DNA of 64,000 bases from Burkholderia savannae. GTDB lineage: Bacteria > Pseudomonadota > Gammaproteobacteria > Burkholderiales > Burkholderiaceae. This document shows positions 54,204 to 64,000 of this stretch, in pieces. The notes below the pieces were generated by a model. The model was not told where the DNA came from. It searched no databases and saw nothing but the letters and a program-made list of their open reading frames with translations. The stretch lies in contig NZ_CP013417.1 in NCBI RefSeq assembly GCF_001524445.2, forward strand, positions 1,426,001-1,490,000, written 5' to 3'. The position numbers were made by a program, and so were the translations under genes. Each line of letters starts with the position of its first letter. Within the stretch, counting starts at the first letter, position 1.

Positions 54204-55019
54204 TCAGGCCGCCGTCGCCGGCGCGGCGAACGTCGGGCGCGCCGGCGTGCCGGCCGATACCGTGAGCACCTCGTGGCCCGTTTCCGTGACGAGGATCGTG
54301 TGCTCCCACTGCGCGGACAGGCTGCGGTCGCGGGTCTTGACGGTCCACTGGTCGGGCATCGTGCGGATGTCGCGCTTGCCGGCGTTGATCATCGGCTCGA
54401 TCGTGAAGATCATGCCGGGCTTCAGCTCGATGCCGGTGCCGGGCCGCCCGTAGTGGACGACCTGCGGGTCCTCGTGGAACACCGTGCCGATGCCGTGGCC
54501 GCAGTATTCGCGCACGACGCTGTAGCCCTGCGCTTCCGCGTGCTTCTGGATCGCGTGGCCGATGTCGCCGAGATGCGCGCCGGGCTTCACCTGGTCGATG
54601 CCGAGCCACATGCATTCGTAGGTGGTTTGCACGAGGCGCTTCGCGAGAATCGAGCCTTCGCCGAGGATGAACATCCGGCTCGTGTCGCCGAAATAGCCGT
54701 TCTTGATGACGGTGATGTCGATGTTGAGCGCGTCGCCGTTCTTGAGCGTCTTGTCGCCCGGAATGCCGTGGCAGATCACGTCGTTGACCGACGTGCAGAT
54801 CGCCTTCGGGAACGGCGGGTAGCCGGGCGGCTGGTAGTTGAGCGGCGCGGGCACGGTGCCCTGCACGTTGACCATGTACTCGTGGCAAAGGCGATCGAGT
54901 TCGCCCGTCGTCACGCCCGCGACGACGAACGGCGTGATGTAGTCGAGCACTTCGCTCGCGAGACGGCAGGCGATGCGCATCTGGGCGATGTCGTGTTCGT
55001 TTTTGAGCGTAATGGCCAT
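54204..55019 (-). CDS. map: Methionine aminopeptidase
   Basis: Removes N-terminal Met from new proteins; 271 residues. The metal ligands are intact: Asp in NIDITV, Asp in GYFGDTSRMF, His in EYCGHGIG, Glu in TIEPMI and Glu in QWEHTI. His in ICHGIPGD binds substrate. The ATG at 55019 gives MAITLKNEHDIAQMR. It is divergent from rpsB, the common arrangement in proteobacteria. Confidence 0.97.
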   Translation of the reverse strand: MAITLKNEHDIAQMRIACRLASEVLDYITPFVVAGVTTGELDRLCHEYMVNVQGTVPAPLNYQPPGYPPFPKAICTSVNDVICHGIPGDKTLKNGDALNIDITVIKNGYFGDTSRMFILGEGSILAKRLVQTTYECMWLGIDQVKPGAHLGDIGHAIQKHAEAQGYSVVREYCGHGIGTVFHEDPQVVHYGRPGTGIELKPGMIFTIEPMINAGKRDIRTMPDQWTVKTRDRSLSAQWEHTILVTETGHEVLTVSAGTPARPTFAAPATAA

Positions 55020-55477
55020 GGGTCGATGCCTGAAATGCGGTGAATTGCGCAATTATCGCACCTTATTCCCGCCGTCGCAGCCTTTCGCGGGCGGCCGCGG
55101 CGCGAAACCGGGCGCGTTCGCGCGAGTCACGCGCGGGCCGTCCGGCGGAGGCGCTCGCATGAAGCCGGCGCGGCGAAAGCGGAGGGCGACTTGAGAGCCG
55201 TAGCGCTCGCGTGCTATACTTATTGGCTAAGTCGACGCTGGAATCGCTATTTTTGCCTTGCTCGGGAACGTTCGAGTTTTCCGTTCGGGCGCGGCGGTGG
55301 CGGCGAAGGCTGGGCGCGAAGCTTTCGAACGGTTTTCAAGGTGGGTTTTCGAAGAGCGCGCGCCGAATCGCAAGCCGGCGCACCCAGGGTGTCGCGGCGC
55401 GAGGAGCGGAGCAGTGTCCGCCGTCGCGCCATGATACGGCAGCCGGCTTAAGACCCAAACCCTCGTGGAGAATTTAC
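55020..55477. other. map-rpsB divergent interval with long rpsB leader
   Basis: 458 bases with no gene. The plus strand holds a strong promoter at 55191-55220, implying an rpsB leader of about 250 bases. The leader has GC-rich segments and a T-rich patch (55318-55345) that could fold. No stop-interrupted leader peptide was recognised. Confidence 0.6.
55191..55220 (+). promoter_or_regulatory. Promoter of rpsB
   Basis: TTGAGA (55191-55196) and TATACT (55215-55220) are separated by 18 bases, with TGC immediately before the -10 (extended -10). The predicted start is about 55227. Confidence 0.75.
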
Positions 55478-56221
55478 ATGGCAGTTACGATGCGCCAAAT
55501 GCTGGAGGCGGGTGTCCATTTCGGTCACCAAACGCGCTTCTGGAACCCGAAGATGGCTCCCTTCATTTTCGGTCACCGCAACAAGATTCACATCATCAAC
55601 CTCGAAAAGACGCTGCCGATGTTCTCGGATGCACAGAAGTACGTGCGTCAGCTGGCGGCGAATCGGGGCACGATCCTCTTCGTCGGCACGAAGCGCCAGT
55701 CGCGCGACACGATCGCCCAGGAAGCGCAGCGCGCCGGCATGCCGTACGTGAACGCACGCTGGCTCGGCGGCATGATGACCAACTTCAAGACGCTGAAGGT
55801 GTCGATCAAGCGCCTGAAGGACATGGAGGCGGCGGTCGAGGCGGGCGAGCTCGAAAAGATGAGCAAGAAGGAAGCGCTGCTGTTCGAACGTGAAATCGCG
55901 AAGCTGCAGAAGTCGATCGGCGGCGTGAAGGACATGGGCGGCATTCCGGACGCGATCTTCGTCGTCGACGTCGGCTACCACAAGATCGCCGTCACCGAAG
56001 CGAACAAGCTGGGCGTGCCGGTCATCGCCGTGGTCGACACGAACCACTCGCCGGAAGGCGTGGACTACGTGATCCCGGGCAACGACGACTCGAGCAAGGC
56101 AGTCGCGCTGTACGCGGAAGGCGTGGCTGACGCGATCCTGGAAGGCCGTGCGAATGCGGTCAACGAAGTGGTCCAGGCGGTGCGCGGCGGCGACGACGAG
56201 TACGTCGAGGAAAACGCGTAA
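55478..56221 (+). CDS. rpsB: Ribosomal protein S2
   Basis: Small-subunit protein of 247 residues. The start [26 protein letters not shown], the segment FVGTKRQ and the closing block [33 protein letters not shown] are diagnostic (each quoted in part). The ATG at 55478 has GTGGAGAATT upstream. A strong promoter and long leader precede it, and a terminator follows before tsf. In E. coli S2 represses its own mRNA through the leader; a similar role here is inferred. Confidence 0.95.
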   Translation: MAVTMRQMLEAGVHFGHQTRFWNPKMAPFIFGHRNKIHIINLEKTLPMFSDAQKYVRQLAANRGTILFVGTKRQSRDTIAQEAQRAGMPYVNARWLGGMMTNFKTLKVSIKRLKDMEAAVEAGELEKMSKKEALLFEREIAKLQKSIGGVKDMGGIPDAIFVVDVGYHKIAVTEANKLGVPVIAVVDTNHSPEGVDYVIPGNDDSSKAVALYAEGVADAILEGRANAVNEVVQAVRGGDDEYVEENA

Positions 56222-56237
56222 CCGGCCCCGAGCCGGC

Positions 56238-56272
56238 GCAAAAAGGGGGCTCTCAACAGGCCCCCTTTTTTT
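56238..56272 (+). terminator. Terminator/attenuator between rpsB and tsf
   Basis: A stem of AAAAAGGGGGC with GCCCCCTTTTT-type pairing (one unpaired base) and a U-rich tail lies 17 bases after rpsB. It should cut expression of tsf relative to rpsB. Confidence 0.8.
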
Positions 56273-56403
56273 AAGCCGCTTTTTTTCGGGCGGCCGATCC
56301 GGGGCGATGCACCGCAAAAAATGCGCGGATGCCCGGAAACGAATGCCTGCCGCTTGCGTCGAAGCGCGGGCGGCGTTGTGAATACAGACTCAAGGAGCGA
56401 ATG

Positions 56404-57285
56404 ATGGCGGCAATTACCGCAAGCATGGTGGCAGAACTGCGCGCGAAGACCGACGCACCGATGATGGAGTGCAAGAAGGCGCTGACGGAAGCCGACGGCG
56501 ACATGGCCAAGGCCGAAGAGCTGCTGCGCGTGAAGCTCGGCAACAAGGCGAGCAAGGCGGCGTCGCGCGTGACGGCGGAAGGTGTCGTCGCATCGTTCGT
56601 CGGCGGCAACGCGGGCGCGCTCGTCGAGCTGAACTGCGAAACCGACTTCGTCGCGAAGAACGACGACTTCCTCGCGTTCTCGAAGCAGGTCGCGGAACTC
56701 GTCGCGACGCAGAACCCGGCCGACGTCGCCGCGCTGTCGGCGCTGGCGCTCGACGGCAAGACGGTCGACGAAGTGCGACTCGCGCTCGTCGGCAAGATCG
56801 GCGAGAACATCTCGATCCGCCGTTTCGTCCGTTTCGAGACGTCGAACAAGCTCGCGACGTACCTGCACGGCAGCCGCATCGGCGTGATCGTCGAGTACAC
56901 GGGCGCCGAAGAGCAGGTCGGCAAGGACGTCGCGATGCACGTCGCGGCGATGAAGCCGGTCTCGCTGTCGGCGGACGAAGTGCCGGCGGACCTGATCGAG
57001 AAGGAGCGCCGCGTCGCCGAGCAGAAGGCCGCGGAATCGGGCAAGCCGGCCGAAATCGTCGCGAAGATGGTCGACGGCAGCGTCCAGAAGTTCCTGAAGG
57101 AAGTGTCGCTCTTGAACCAGCCGTTCGTGAAGAACGACAAGCAGACGATCGAGCAGATGCTCAAGGCCGCGAGCGCGGCGGTGCAGAAGTTCGCCCTGTT
57201 CGTCGTCGGCGAAGGCATCGAGAAGCGTCAGGACGACTTCGCGGCGGAAGTGGCCGCGCAGGTCGCCGCCGCGAAGCAGCAGTAA
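56404..57285 (+). CDS. tsf: Elongation factor Ts
   Basis: Exchanges GDP on EF-Tu; 293 residues. The N-terminal UBA-like domain ([24 protein letters not shown]) and the TDFVAKN motif (about residue 80-86), which contacts EF-Tu, are present. I chose the ATG at 56404 because AAGGAG is six bases upstream; the adjacent ATG at 56401 is too close. It follows rpsB across a terminator-like hairpin and precedes pyrH. Confidence 0.96.
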   Translation: MAAITASMVAELRAKTDAPMMECKKALTEADGDMAKAEELLRVKLGNKASKAASRVTAEGVVASFVGGNAGALVELNCETDFVAKNDDFLAFSKQVAELVATQNPADVAALSALALDGKTVDEVRLALVGKIGENISIRRFVRFETSNKLATYLHGSRIGVIVEYTGAEEQVGKDVAMHVAAMKPVSLSADEVPADLIEKERRVAEQKAAESGKPAEIVAKMVDGSVQKFLKEVSLLNQPFVKNDKQTIEQMLKAASAAVQKFALFVVGEGIEKRQDDFAAEVAAQVAAAKQQ

Positions 57286-57304
57286 CCAGTCGTAAAAGCG
57301 GTAA

Positions 57305-58177
<873 letters not shown>

Positions 58178-58186
58178 ACTCTCGCC

Positions 58187-58240
58187 GATGCGGGAGGCGG
58201 CGGCGCCGTGCGCCGCCTATGGCCATTGCCCGCATCGTTT
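58187..58240 (+). repeat. Nested hairpin between pyrH and frr
   Basis: The outer arms GATGCGGG (58187-58194) and CCCGCATC (58229-58236) enclose the inner arms AGGCGGCG (58195-58202) and CGCCGCCT (58211-58218). The two helices are contiguous on the 5' side and separated by a 10-base bulge on the 3' side. GTTTTG follows. It looks like an attenuator or processing site. Confidence 0.6.
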
Positions 58241-58267
58241 TGAAGTTCGGAAGGTTCGGAGGTTGAA

Positions 58268-58828
58268 ATGAGTGTCGCTGATATCAAGAAGGGCGTCGAG
58301 CAGAAGATGCAGCGCTCGATCGAAGCGTTCAAGAACGATCTGGCGAAGATCCGCACGGGCCGTGCGCACACCGGTCTGCTGGATCACGTGCAGGTCGACT
58401 ACTACGGTTCGATGGTGCCGATCTCGCAGGTCGCGAACCTGACGCTCGTCGACGCGCGCACGATCGGCGTGCAGCCGTGGGAAAAGAACATGGTCGCGAA
58501 GGTCGAGAAGGCGATCCGCGAGGCCGATCTGGGCCTGAACCCGGCGACGGCGGGCGACTTGATCCGCGTGCCGATGCCGGCGCTCACCGAAGAGCGCCGC
58601 CGCGAACTGACGAAGGTCGTCAAGAGCGAGGGCGAAACGGCGAAGGTGGCCGTGCGCAACCTGCGCCGCGACGCGAACGAGCAGTTGAAGAAACTCGTCA
58701 AGGACAAGGAAATCTCCGAGGACGACGAGCGCCGCGCGAGCGACGACGTGCAGAAGCTGACCGACAAGCACGTCGCGGAGATCGACAAGCTCGTCCAAAG
58801 CAAGGAAGCGGAGATCATGACGGTCTGA
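58268..58828 (+). CDS. frr: Ribosome recycling factor
   Basis: Splits the post-termination ribosome with EF-G; 186 residues. The start [22 protein letters not shown], the motif [15 protein letters not shown] and the block [18 protein letters not shown] are diagnostic. The ATG at 58268 has GGAGG seven bases upstream. It is in the conserved pyrH-frr-uppS order. Confidence 0.97.
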   Translation: MSVADIKKGVEQKMQRSIEAFKNDLAKIRTGRAHTGLLDHVQVDYYGSMVPISQVANLTLVDARTIGVQPWEKNMVAKVEKAIREADLGLNPATAGDLIRVPMPALTEERRRELTKVVKSEGETAKVAVRNLRRDANEQLKKLVKDKEISEDDERRASDDVQKLTDKHVAEIDKLVQSKEAEIMTV

Positions 58829-58875
58829 CGCCACGTTGCGTCGCACTTTTTCCCGCAGCTACAGTCTCAGCGGCC

Positions 58876-59658
58876 ATGACTTATACCAGCTCTACCGTTC
58901 GCGTGCCTGACGTCGCCGCCGTGCCGCGTCACATCGCGATCATCATGGACGGCAACGGCCGGTGGGCGACCGAGCGCCGCCTGCCGCGCGTCGCGGGACA
59001 CACGCGCGGCGTCGACGCGGTGCGCTCCGTCGTCGAGGGATGCGCGCGCATGGGCGTCGAATACCTGACGCTCTTCGCGTTCAGCTCGGAGAACTGGCGC
59101 CGGCCGAACGACGAGGTGTCGTTCCTGATGCGCCTGTTCATCACCGCGCTCGAGCGCGAGGTCGGCAAGCTGCACGCGAACGGCATCCGGCTGCGCGTCG
59201 TCGGCGACCTGACGAAGTTCGAGCCGCGCATCCAGGCGCTCATCCGCCGCGCGGAAACGAAAACCGCCCGCAACACGCGCCTCACGCTCACGATCGCCGC
59301 GAACTACGGCGGTCGTTGGGACATCCTGCAGGCGACGCAGAAGCTCGTCGACGAGGCGGCGCGCGAAGGGCGCGCGGTCGAGATCGACGAGGACGCGTTC
59401 GCCCGCCATCTGGCGATGTCCTACGCGCCGGAGCCCGATCTCTTCATCCGCACGGGCGGCGAGCAGCGGATCAGCAATTTCCTGCTCTGGCAGCTCGCGT
59501 ACACCGAGTTCTACTTCACCGACAAATTCTGGCCGGATTTCGACGCGGACGCGCTTACCGAGGCGCTCGCGTCGTACACGCACCGCGAACGCCGCTTCGG
59601 CCGCACGAGCGCGCAGCTCGAACCCCAGGCTCAGGACGCCGACTCCCTTTCATGCTGA
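58876..59658 (+). CDS. uppS: Undecaprenyl pyrophosphate synthase
   Basis: A cis-prenyltransferase of 260 residues that makes the C55 carrier lipid for peptidoglycan and O-antigen. The motifs [10 protein letters not shown] (catalytic Asp about residue 25), [11 protein letters not shown] and the closing [20 protein letters not shown] are all present. The ATG at 58876 gives [10 protein letters not shown]. It overlaps cdsA by seven bases. Confidence 0.96.
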   Translation: MTYTSSTVRVPDVAAVPRHIAIIMDGNGRWATERRLPRVAGHTRGVDAVRSVVEGCARMGVEYLTLFAFSSENWRRPNDEVSFLMRLFITALEREVGKLHANGIRLRVVGDLTKFEPRIQALIRRAETKTARNTRLTLTIAANYGGRWDILQATQKLVDEAAREGRAVEIDEDAFARHLAMSYAPEPDLFIRTGGEQRISNFLLWQLAYTEFYFTDKFWPDFDADALTEALASYTHRERRFGRTSAQLEPQAQDADSLSC

Positions 59659-60473
59659 AGACCCGTGTCATCACGGCGGTCGTGCTGCTGGCAGTGCTGC
59701 TGCCCGTGACGCTGTTCGCGCCGCTTTCCGCGTTCGGCGCGCTGATCGCGCTCGTGCTCGTGTTCGCCGCGTGGGAATGGGGGCGGCTACTGAAGCTGGG
59801 CGGCGTCGGCCCCGTTGCCTACGCGGCCGTCGCGGCGCTCGCGCTCGCCGCGAGCACGCGGCTCGGCATCGGCGCGCAGGCCGCGCGGCCGCTCTTCGAG
59901 GCGGCGGGCGTGTTCTGGCTGCTGGCCGGCCCGTACGCGCTCTGGCGCAAGCCGGCGCTCGCCGGGCGCGCGTGGAAGCCGTTTCTGCTCGCGGCGGGCC
60001 TCGTCGTCTTTGCCGCGTGCTGGCATGCGCTCGTCGCGGCGCGCGCACAAGGCGTACCCTTCGTATTGTCGCTGTTGCTGGTGGTGTGGCTCGCCGATAT
60101 CGGCGCATACTTTGCCGGCAAGAGATTCGGCAAGCGCAAGCTCGCGCCGTCCGTGAGCCCGGGCAAGACCTGGGAAGGCGCGGCGGGCGGGTGGCTCGCG
60201 GTGATGGCAGTCGCCGGTGCGGCCGTCGCGGCGCACGCGTTCGAGCCGACCCTTTATTCGGCGTTCGTCGCGCATTACGGCGCGGCGGGTGGGTTCGCGG
60301 CGTTGACGGTTCTCGTCGCGTTCAGCATCGTCGGCGACCTGTTCGAGTCGCTCCTGAAGCGCCAGGCGGGCGTGAAGGATTCAAGCGGGCTGCTGCCGGG
60401 CCACGGCGGCGTGCTCGACCGCGTCGACGCGCTGCTGCCCGTGCTGCCGCTCGCCATGCTGCTGCTCGGTTAA
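59652..60473 (+). CDS. cdsA: Phosphatidate cytidylyltransferase
   Basis: An inner-membrane enzyme of 273 residues that makes CDP-diacylglycerol. About eight hydrophobic helices are visible. The CDS signature S-x2-KR..KD..PGHGG..DR-x-D is at about residues 234-258 ([20 protein letters not shown]). The ATG lies within the last codons of uppS, so translation is coupled. dxr follows 14 bases after the stop. Confidence 0.95.
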   Translation: MLKTRVITAVVLLAVLLPVTLFAPLSAFGALIALVLVFAAWEWGRLLKLGGVGPVAYAAVAALALAASTRLGIGAQAARPLFEAAGVFWLLAGPYALWRKPALAGRAWKPFLLAAGLVVFAACWHALVAARAQGVPFVLSLLLVVWLADIGAYFAGKRFGKRKLAPSVSPGKTWEGAAGGWLAVMAVAGAAVAAHAFEPTLYSAFVAHYGAAGGFAALTVLVAFSIVGDLFESLLKRQAGVKDSSGLLPGHGGVLDRVDALLPVLPLAMLLLG

Positions 60474-60487
60474 AACTAGACTCTACT

Positions 60488-61684
60488 ATGCATAAACGTC
60501 TGACATTGCTCGGTTCGACGGGCTCGATCGGAGACAGCACGCTCGACGTCGTCGCGCGTCATCCGGAGCGCTTCGCGGTTCACGCGCTCACTGCCCACCG
60601 CAACGGAGACAAGCTCGTCGCCCAGTGCCTGCGCTTTTCGCCCGACGTCGCGGTGGTCGGCGACGCCGAAACCGCCGCGCGGGTCGACGCGCAATTGCGC
60701 GCCGCGGGCAGCAAGACTCAGGTCGCGCACGGCCCGCAGGCGCTCGTCGACGTGTCGAAGAGCGACGGCTGCGACACCGTCGTCGCGGCGATCGTCGGCG
60801 CGGCGGGGCTCGCGCCGAGCCTCGCCGCCGCGCGCGCGGGCAAGCGCGTGCTGCTCGCGAACAAGGAATCGCTCGTGATGTCGGGCGCGATCTTCATGGA
60901 CGCGGTGCGCGACCATGGCGCGATCCTCTTGCCCGTCGACAGCGAGCACAACGCGATCTTCCAGTGCATGCCGCGCGACGCGGCCGAGCGCGGCGGGATC
61001 GCGAAGATCATCGTGACCGCGTCGGGCGGCCCGTTCCGCACGCGCGAGCCCGCGACGCTCGCCGACGTGACGCCCGACGAGGCGTGCAAGCACCCGAACT
61101 GGGTGATGGGCCGCAAGATCTCGGTCGACTCGGCGACGATGATGAACAAGGGCCTCGAGGTGATCGAGGCGCATTGGCTGTTCGGCCTGCAGAGCGAGCG
61201 GATCGACGTGCTGATCCATCCGCAGAGCGTGATCCATTCGCTCGTGTCGTATCGCGACGGCTCGGTGCTCGCGCAGCTCGGCAATCCCGACATGCGCACG
61301 CCGATCGCGCACGCGCTCGCGTTTCCCGAGCGCGTCGACGCGGGCGTCGCGCCGCTCGATCTCGCGCAGATCGCGACGCTCACGTTCGAGAAGCCCGACT
61401 ACGCGCGCTTCCCGTGCCTCGCGCTGTCGATCCAGGCGCTCGAGGCGGGCGGCATTGCGAGCACGGCGCTCAATGCGGCGAACGAGATCGCGGTCGACGC
61501 GTTTTTGTCGCGGCGCATTCGCTTCACCGCGATCGCGCAGACGGTCGAGGTGGTGCTGAACGGGCTTGCCAACCGCACGCCGAGCGGCCTCGACGATGTG
61601 ATCGGCGCCGACGCCGACGCGCGTCGCGCGGCAGCCGCGTTCATCGACAAACTGCCCGCGCCCGGCGTCGAGCGGGCCGCCTGA
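60488..61684 (+). CDS. dxr: 1-deoxy-D-xylulose 5-phosphate reductoisomerase
   Basis: The second enzyme of the MEP isoprenoid pathway, 398 residues, NADPH-dependent. The nucleotide site GSTGSIG is at residues 9-15. The metal/substrate motif [11 protein letters not shown], the loop NKESLVMSG and the conserved [17 protein letters not shown] are all present. The ATG at 60488 gives [11 protein letters not shown]. It supplies the precursors used by uppS, its operon neighbour. Confidence 0.96.
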   Translation: MHKRLTLLGSTGSIGDSTLDVVARHPERFAVHALTAHRNGDKLVAQCLRFSPDVAVVGDAETAARVDAQLRAAGSKTQVAHGPQALVDVSKSDGCDTVVAAIVGAAGLAPSLAAARAGKRVLLANKESLVMSGAIFMDAVRDHGAILLPVDSEHNAIFQCMPRDAAERGGIAKIIVTASGGPFRTREPATLADVTPDEACKHPNWVMGRKISVDSATMMNKGLEVIEAHWLFGLQSERIDVLIHPQSVIHSLVSYRDGSVLAQLGNPDMRTPIAHALAFPERVDAGVAPLDLAQIATLTFEKPDYARFPCLALSIQALEAGGIASTALNAANEIAVDAFLSRRIRFTAIAQTVEVVLNGLANRTPSGLDDVIGADADARRAAAAFIDKLPAPGVERAA

Positions 61685-61701
61685 ATGGAGTCGATACGCT
61701 C

Positions 61702-63093
61702 ATGAACGTGCTGGTCGAACTGATCGCGTTTGCGGTGGCGATCGGCGTGCTGGTCGTCGTGCATGAGTACGGGCATTACCGCGTCGCTCGCTGGTGCGGC
61801 GTCAAGGTGCTGCGCTTCTCGATCGGCTTCGGCGCGCCGGTCGCGCGCTGGGTCAGCAAGACGACGGGCACCGAATGGACGCTGTCCGCGCTGCCGCTCG
61901 GCGGCTACGTGAAGATGCTCGACGAGCGCGATCCGGGCGAAGGCATCCGCGCGGACGAATTGCCGCGCGCGTTCAACCGGCAGCCGGTCGGCAAGCGCAT
62001 CGCGATCGTCGCGGCCGGCCCGATCGCGAATTTCCTGCTTGCGATTGCGCTCTTTTCGTTCGTGTTCGCGACGGGCGTGACCGAGCCCGCGGCGATCGTC
62101 GCACCGCCCGCGGCCGGCACGCCCGCCGCGGTTGCAGGTTTCGACGGCGGCGAGACGATCGTGTCGATTCGCGACGCGCGCGCGGGCGACGCGCGGGGCG
62201 GCGAGGCCGAGCCGGTGCGCTCGTGGTCCGACCTGCGCTGGAAGCTGCTTGGCGCGGCGTTCGACCGCAAGGACGTCGTGCTCGGCGCGCGCAATCGCGC
62301 CGACGGCACGACGTACGATTTCCGCGTCGATCTGCACGGCGTCACCGAGCGCGACGTCGACGACGAGTTCATGACGCGTCTCGGCTTCGAGCCGGGCGGC
62401 GGGTCGCTGACGGTGACGTCGGTGCTGCCGGGCGGCGCGGCGCAGCAGGCGGGGCTCGGGCCGGGCGACAAGCTCGTCGCGCTCGACGGCGCGCGCATCG
62501 GCGGCTCGACGCGCTTCATCGACGACGTGAAGGCGCACGCGGGCCGTAAGCTCTCGTTGAGAATCGAGCGCGCGGGCGTCGAGCGCACGGTGTCGATCGT
62601 GCCGCAGGCGCAGCGCGACGACGAGACGGGCAAGGAAGTGGGCCGCATCGGCGCCGCGCTCGCGCTGCAGACGCCGTCCGTCGACGTGCGCTACGGCGCG
62701 CTCGAGAGCATCGAGCTCGGCGTGCGGCGCACGTGGGACATCTCGGTTTATTCGCTGAAGATGTTCGGCAGGATGCTGACGGGCGAGGCGTCGCTGAAGA
62801 ATCTGTCCGGGCCCGTGACGATCGCGGACTATGCGGGCAAGAGCGCGCGGCTCGGATGGTCGGCGTTCCTATCGTTCCTCGCCCTTGTCAGCATTAGCCT
62901 CGGCGTGCTGAACTTGCTGCCGATTCCCGTTTTGGACGGGGGGCATCTGTTATATTATCTGGTTGAAGCCGCGACCGGCAAGGCCGTATCGGAGCGCTGG
63001 CAACTGATTCTGCAAAGAGCGGGATTGATCTGCATCGTCGCGCTGTCGGCGATCGCGCTGTTCAACGATCTGGCTCGGTTGATCCATTTTTGA
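61702..63093 (+). CDS. rseP: Site-2 protease RseP
   Basis: A zinc intramembrane protease of 463 residues that completes the cut of anti-sigma factor RseA and clears signal peptides. The zinc motif is H21-E-Y-G-H25 and the third ligand is Asp412 in LPIPVLDGGH. One PDZ domain is clear (about 210-300, TVTSVLPGGAAQQAGLGPGD) and a more degenerate one precedes it. The ATG at 61702 gives MNVLVELIAFAVAIGVL. It lies between dxr and bamA in the conserved envelope operon. Confidence 0.96.
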   Translation: MNVLVELIAFAVAIGVLVVVHEYGHYRVARWCGVKVLRFSIGFGAPVARWVSKTTGTEWTLSALPLGGYVKMLDERDPGEGIRADELPRAFNRQPVGKRIAIVAAGPIANFLLAIALFSFVFATGVTEPAAIVAPPAAGTPAAVAGFDGGETIVSIRDARAGDARGGEAEPVRSWSDLRWKLLGAAFDRKDVVLGARNRADGTTYDFRVDLHGVTERDVDDEFMTRLGFEPGGGSLTVTSVLPGGAAQQAGLGPGDKLVALDGARIGGSTRFIDDVKAHAGRKLSLRIERAGVERTVSIVPQAQRDDETGKEVGRIGAALALQTPSVDVRYGALESIELGVRRTWDISVYSLKMFGRMLTGEASLKNLSGPVTIADYAGKSARLGWSAFLSFLALVSISLGVLNLLPIPVLDGGHLLYYLVEAATGKAVSERWQLILQRAGLICIVALSAIALFNDLARLIHF

Positions 63094-63157
63094 CGCGTCG
63101 GGCGGTAGCCGCAAGGGCGGCCGCCTGATCTGATGCAAGCTTAAACACTGGGGATGC

Positions 63158-64000
63158 ATGTTGTTCAAACCTCATCGCTTCGTACCTAAGACGGTTGCTG
63201 CCGCGGCGCTCGCCGCGCATGGTCTCGCGGCGCACGCAACGGCGCCCTTCGTGGTGCAGGACATCAAGATCGAAGGCTTGCAGCGCGTCGAGGCGGGTTC
63301 CGTGTTCGCGTACCTGCCGATCAAGCAGGGCGACACGTTCACCGACGACAAGGCATCCGAAGCGATTCGCGCGCTGTACGCGACGGGTTTCTTCAACGAC
63401 GTGCGGATCGCGACGCAGGGCAACGTCGTGATCGTCCAGGTGCAGGAGCGTCCGGCGATCGCATCGATCGATTTCACCGGCATCAAGGAATTCGACAAGG
63501 ACAACCTGAACAAGGCGCTGAAGGCGGTTGGCCTGTCGCAGGGCCGCTATTACGACAAGTCGCTCGTCGACAAGGCCGAGCAGGAGCTCAAGCGCCAGTA
63601 CCTGACGCGCGGCTTCTACGCGGCGGAAGTGTCGACGACGGTCACGCCCGTCGACGCGAACCGCGTGTCGATCCTGTTCTCGGTCGCCGAGGGCCCGAGC
63701 GCGAAGATCCGCCAGATCAATTTCATCGGCAACAAGACGTTCAGCACGGGCACGCTGCGCGACGAGATGCAGCTGTCGACCCCGAACTGGTTCTCGTGGT
63801 ACACGAAGAACGACCTGTACTCGAAGGAAAAGCTGACGGGCGACCTCGAGAACGTGCGCTCGTACTACCTGAACCGCGGGTATCTCGAGTTCAACATCGA
63901 GTCGACCCAGGTGTCGATCTCGCCCGACAAGAAGGACATGTACCTGACGGTGACGCTGCACGAAGGCGAGCCGTACACGGTATCGAGCGTGAAGCTCGCG
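63158..64000 (+). CDS. bamA: Outer-membrane assembly factor BamA (5' part, truncated by window edge)
   Basis: The N-terminal 281 codons of the Omp85 protein that inserts outer-membrane proteins; the frame is still open at the right edge and family members are about 760-800 residues. A signal peptide covers about residues 1-28 (MLFKPHRFVPKTVAAAALAA then an ATA cleavage region). POTRA repeats follow: FVVQDIKIEGLQRVEAGSVF begins the first, IDFTGIKEFDKDNLNKAL the second and RQINFIGNKTFSTGTLRDEM the third. I read the frame directly from the bases. The ATG at 63158 has CTGGGG five bases upstream. It lies 64 bases after rseP. Confidence 0.96.
   Translation, partial: MLFKPHRFVPKTVAAAALAAHGLAAHATAPFVVQDIKIEGLQRVEAGSVFAYLPIKQGDTFTDDKASEAIRALYATGFFNDVRIATQGNVVIVQVQERPAIASIDFTGIKEFDKDNLNKALKAVGLSQGRYYDKSLVDKAEQELKRQYLTRGFYAAEVSTTVTPVDANRVSILFSVAEGPSAKIRQINFIGNKTFSTGTLRDEMQLSTPNWFSWYTKNDLYSKEKLTGDLENVRSYYLNRGYLEFNIESTQVSISPDKKDMYLTVTLHEGEPYTVSSVKLA

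Overview
The window is a high-GC (roughly 68-70% by eye), gene-dense stretch of a betaproteobacterial chromosome. Several features point to Burkholderia, most likely the B. pseudomallei/mallei/thailandensis group: the G/C-ending codon use, the rpsB-tsf-pyrH-frr-uppS-cdsA-dxr-rseP-bamA string, the smc-zipA-ligA-def string, the glyoxylate-shunt genes, and short tandem-repeat arrays between housekeeping genes. This assignment rests on protein and gene-order recognition; no database search was run. No integrase, transposase, prophage, CRISPR or restriction gene is seen. This is core-genome sequence.

Layout. 1-4887: yejA (5' end off the window)-yejB-yejE-yejF, a peptide ABC importer. 5023-6788: an NlpC/P60 murein hydrolase facing a patatin-like lipoprotein, with overlapping 3' ends. 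7336-9656: gltX, then tRNA-Ala and two tRNA-Glu/tRNA-Asp pairs. 9816-12642: small accessory enzymes and regulators (GNAT, AraC-type regulator, RraA, gamma-glutamylcyclotransferase). 12906-13030: a 7-bp tandem array. 13164-18880: the glyoxylate-shunt region, with malate synthase aceB in line behind an L-2-haloacid dehalogenase, a divergent LysR regulator, a universal stress protein and isocitrate lyase aceA. 19280-21516: a DEAD-box helicase and an acyl-CoA-binding protein. 21685-25229: an overlapping run tsaB-rimI-family 4 uracil-DNA glycosylase-DUF1853. 25254-33847: thiD, lplT, alr-radA, a small unknown gene, an ABC-F ATPase, glutathione peroxidase and a YciI protein. 33969-40200 (minus strand): dapC-dapD-ArsC-like-dapE-prmB-cls, mostly lysine/diaminopimelate synthesis. 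40441-49599: an EamA transporter, then smc-zipA-ligA-def. 49772-55019 (minus strand): map-glnD-pseudouridine synthase. 55478-64000: rpsB through bamA, with bamA cut by the right edge.

How the genes work together. Translation and its maturation dominate (gltX, tRNAs, tsaB, rimI, def, map, rpsB, tsf, frr, prmB, pseudouridine synthase). Envelope building is the second theme (uppS, cdsA, dxr for isoprenoid precursors, dapC/D/E and alr for peptidoglycan, cls, lplT, rseP, bamA). Chromosome upkeep is the third (smc, ligA, radA, the uracil-DNA glycosylase, zipA for division).

No clearly new multi-gene system is visible. The observations most worth a second look are: an intrinsic terminator 18 bases ahead of dapE inside the dap operon; an octamer repeat array just upstream of a probable ligA promoter; a LysR/haloacid dehalogenase/malate synthase module with a dyad in its control region; a terminator-like hairpin between the two tRNA pairs; the patatin tail that reads antisense through a terminator and into the NlpC gene; long disordered N-terminal extensions on the glycosylase and the pseudouridine synthase; and a eukaryote-type acyl-CoA-binding protein.
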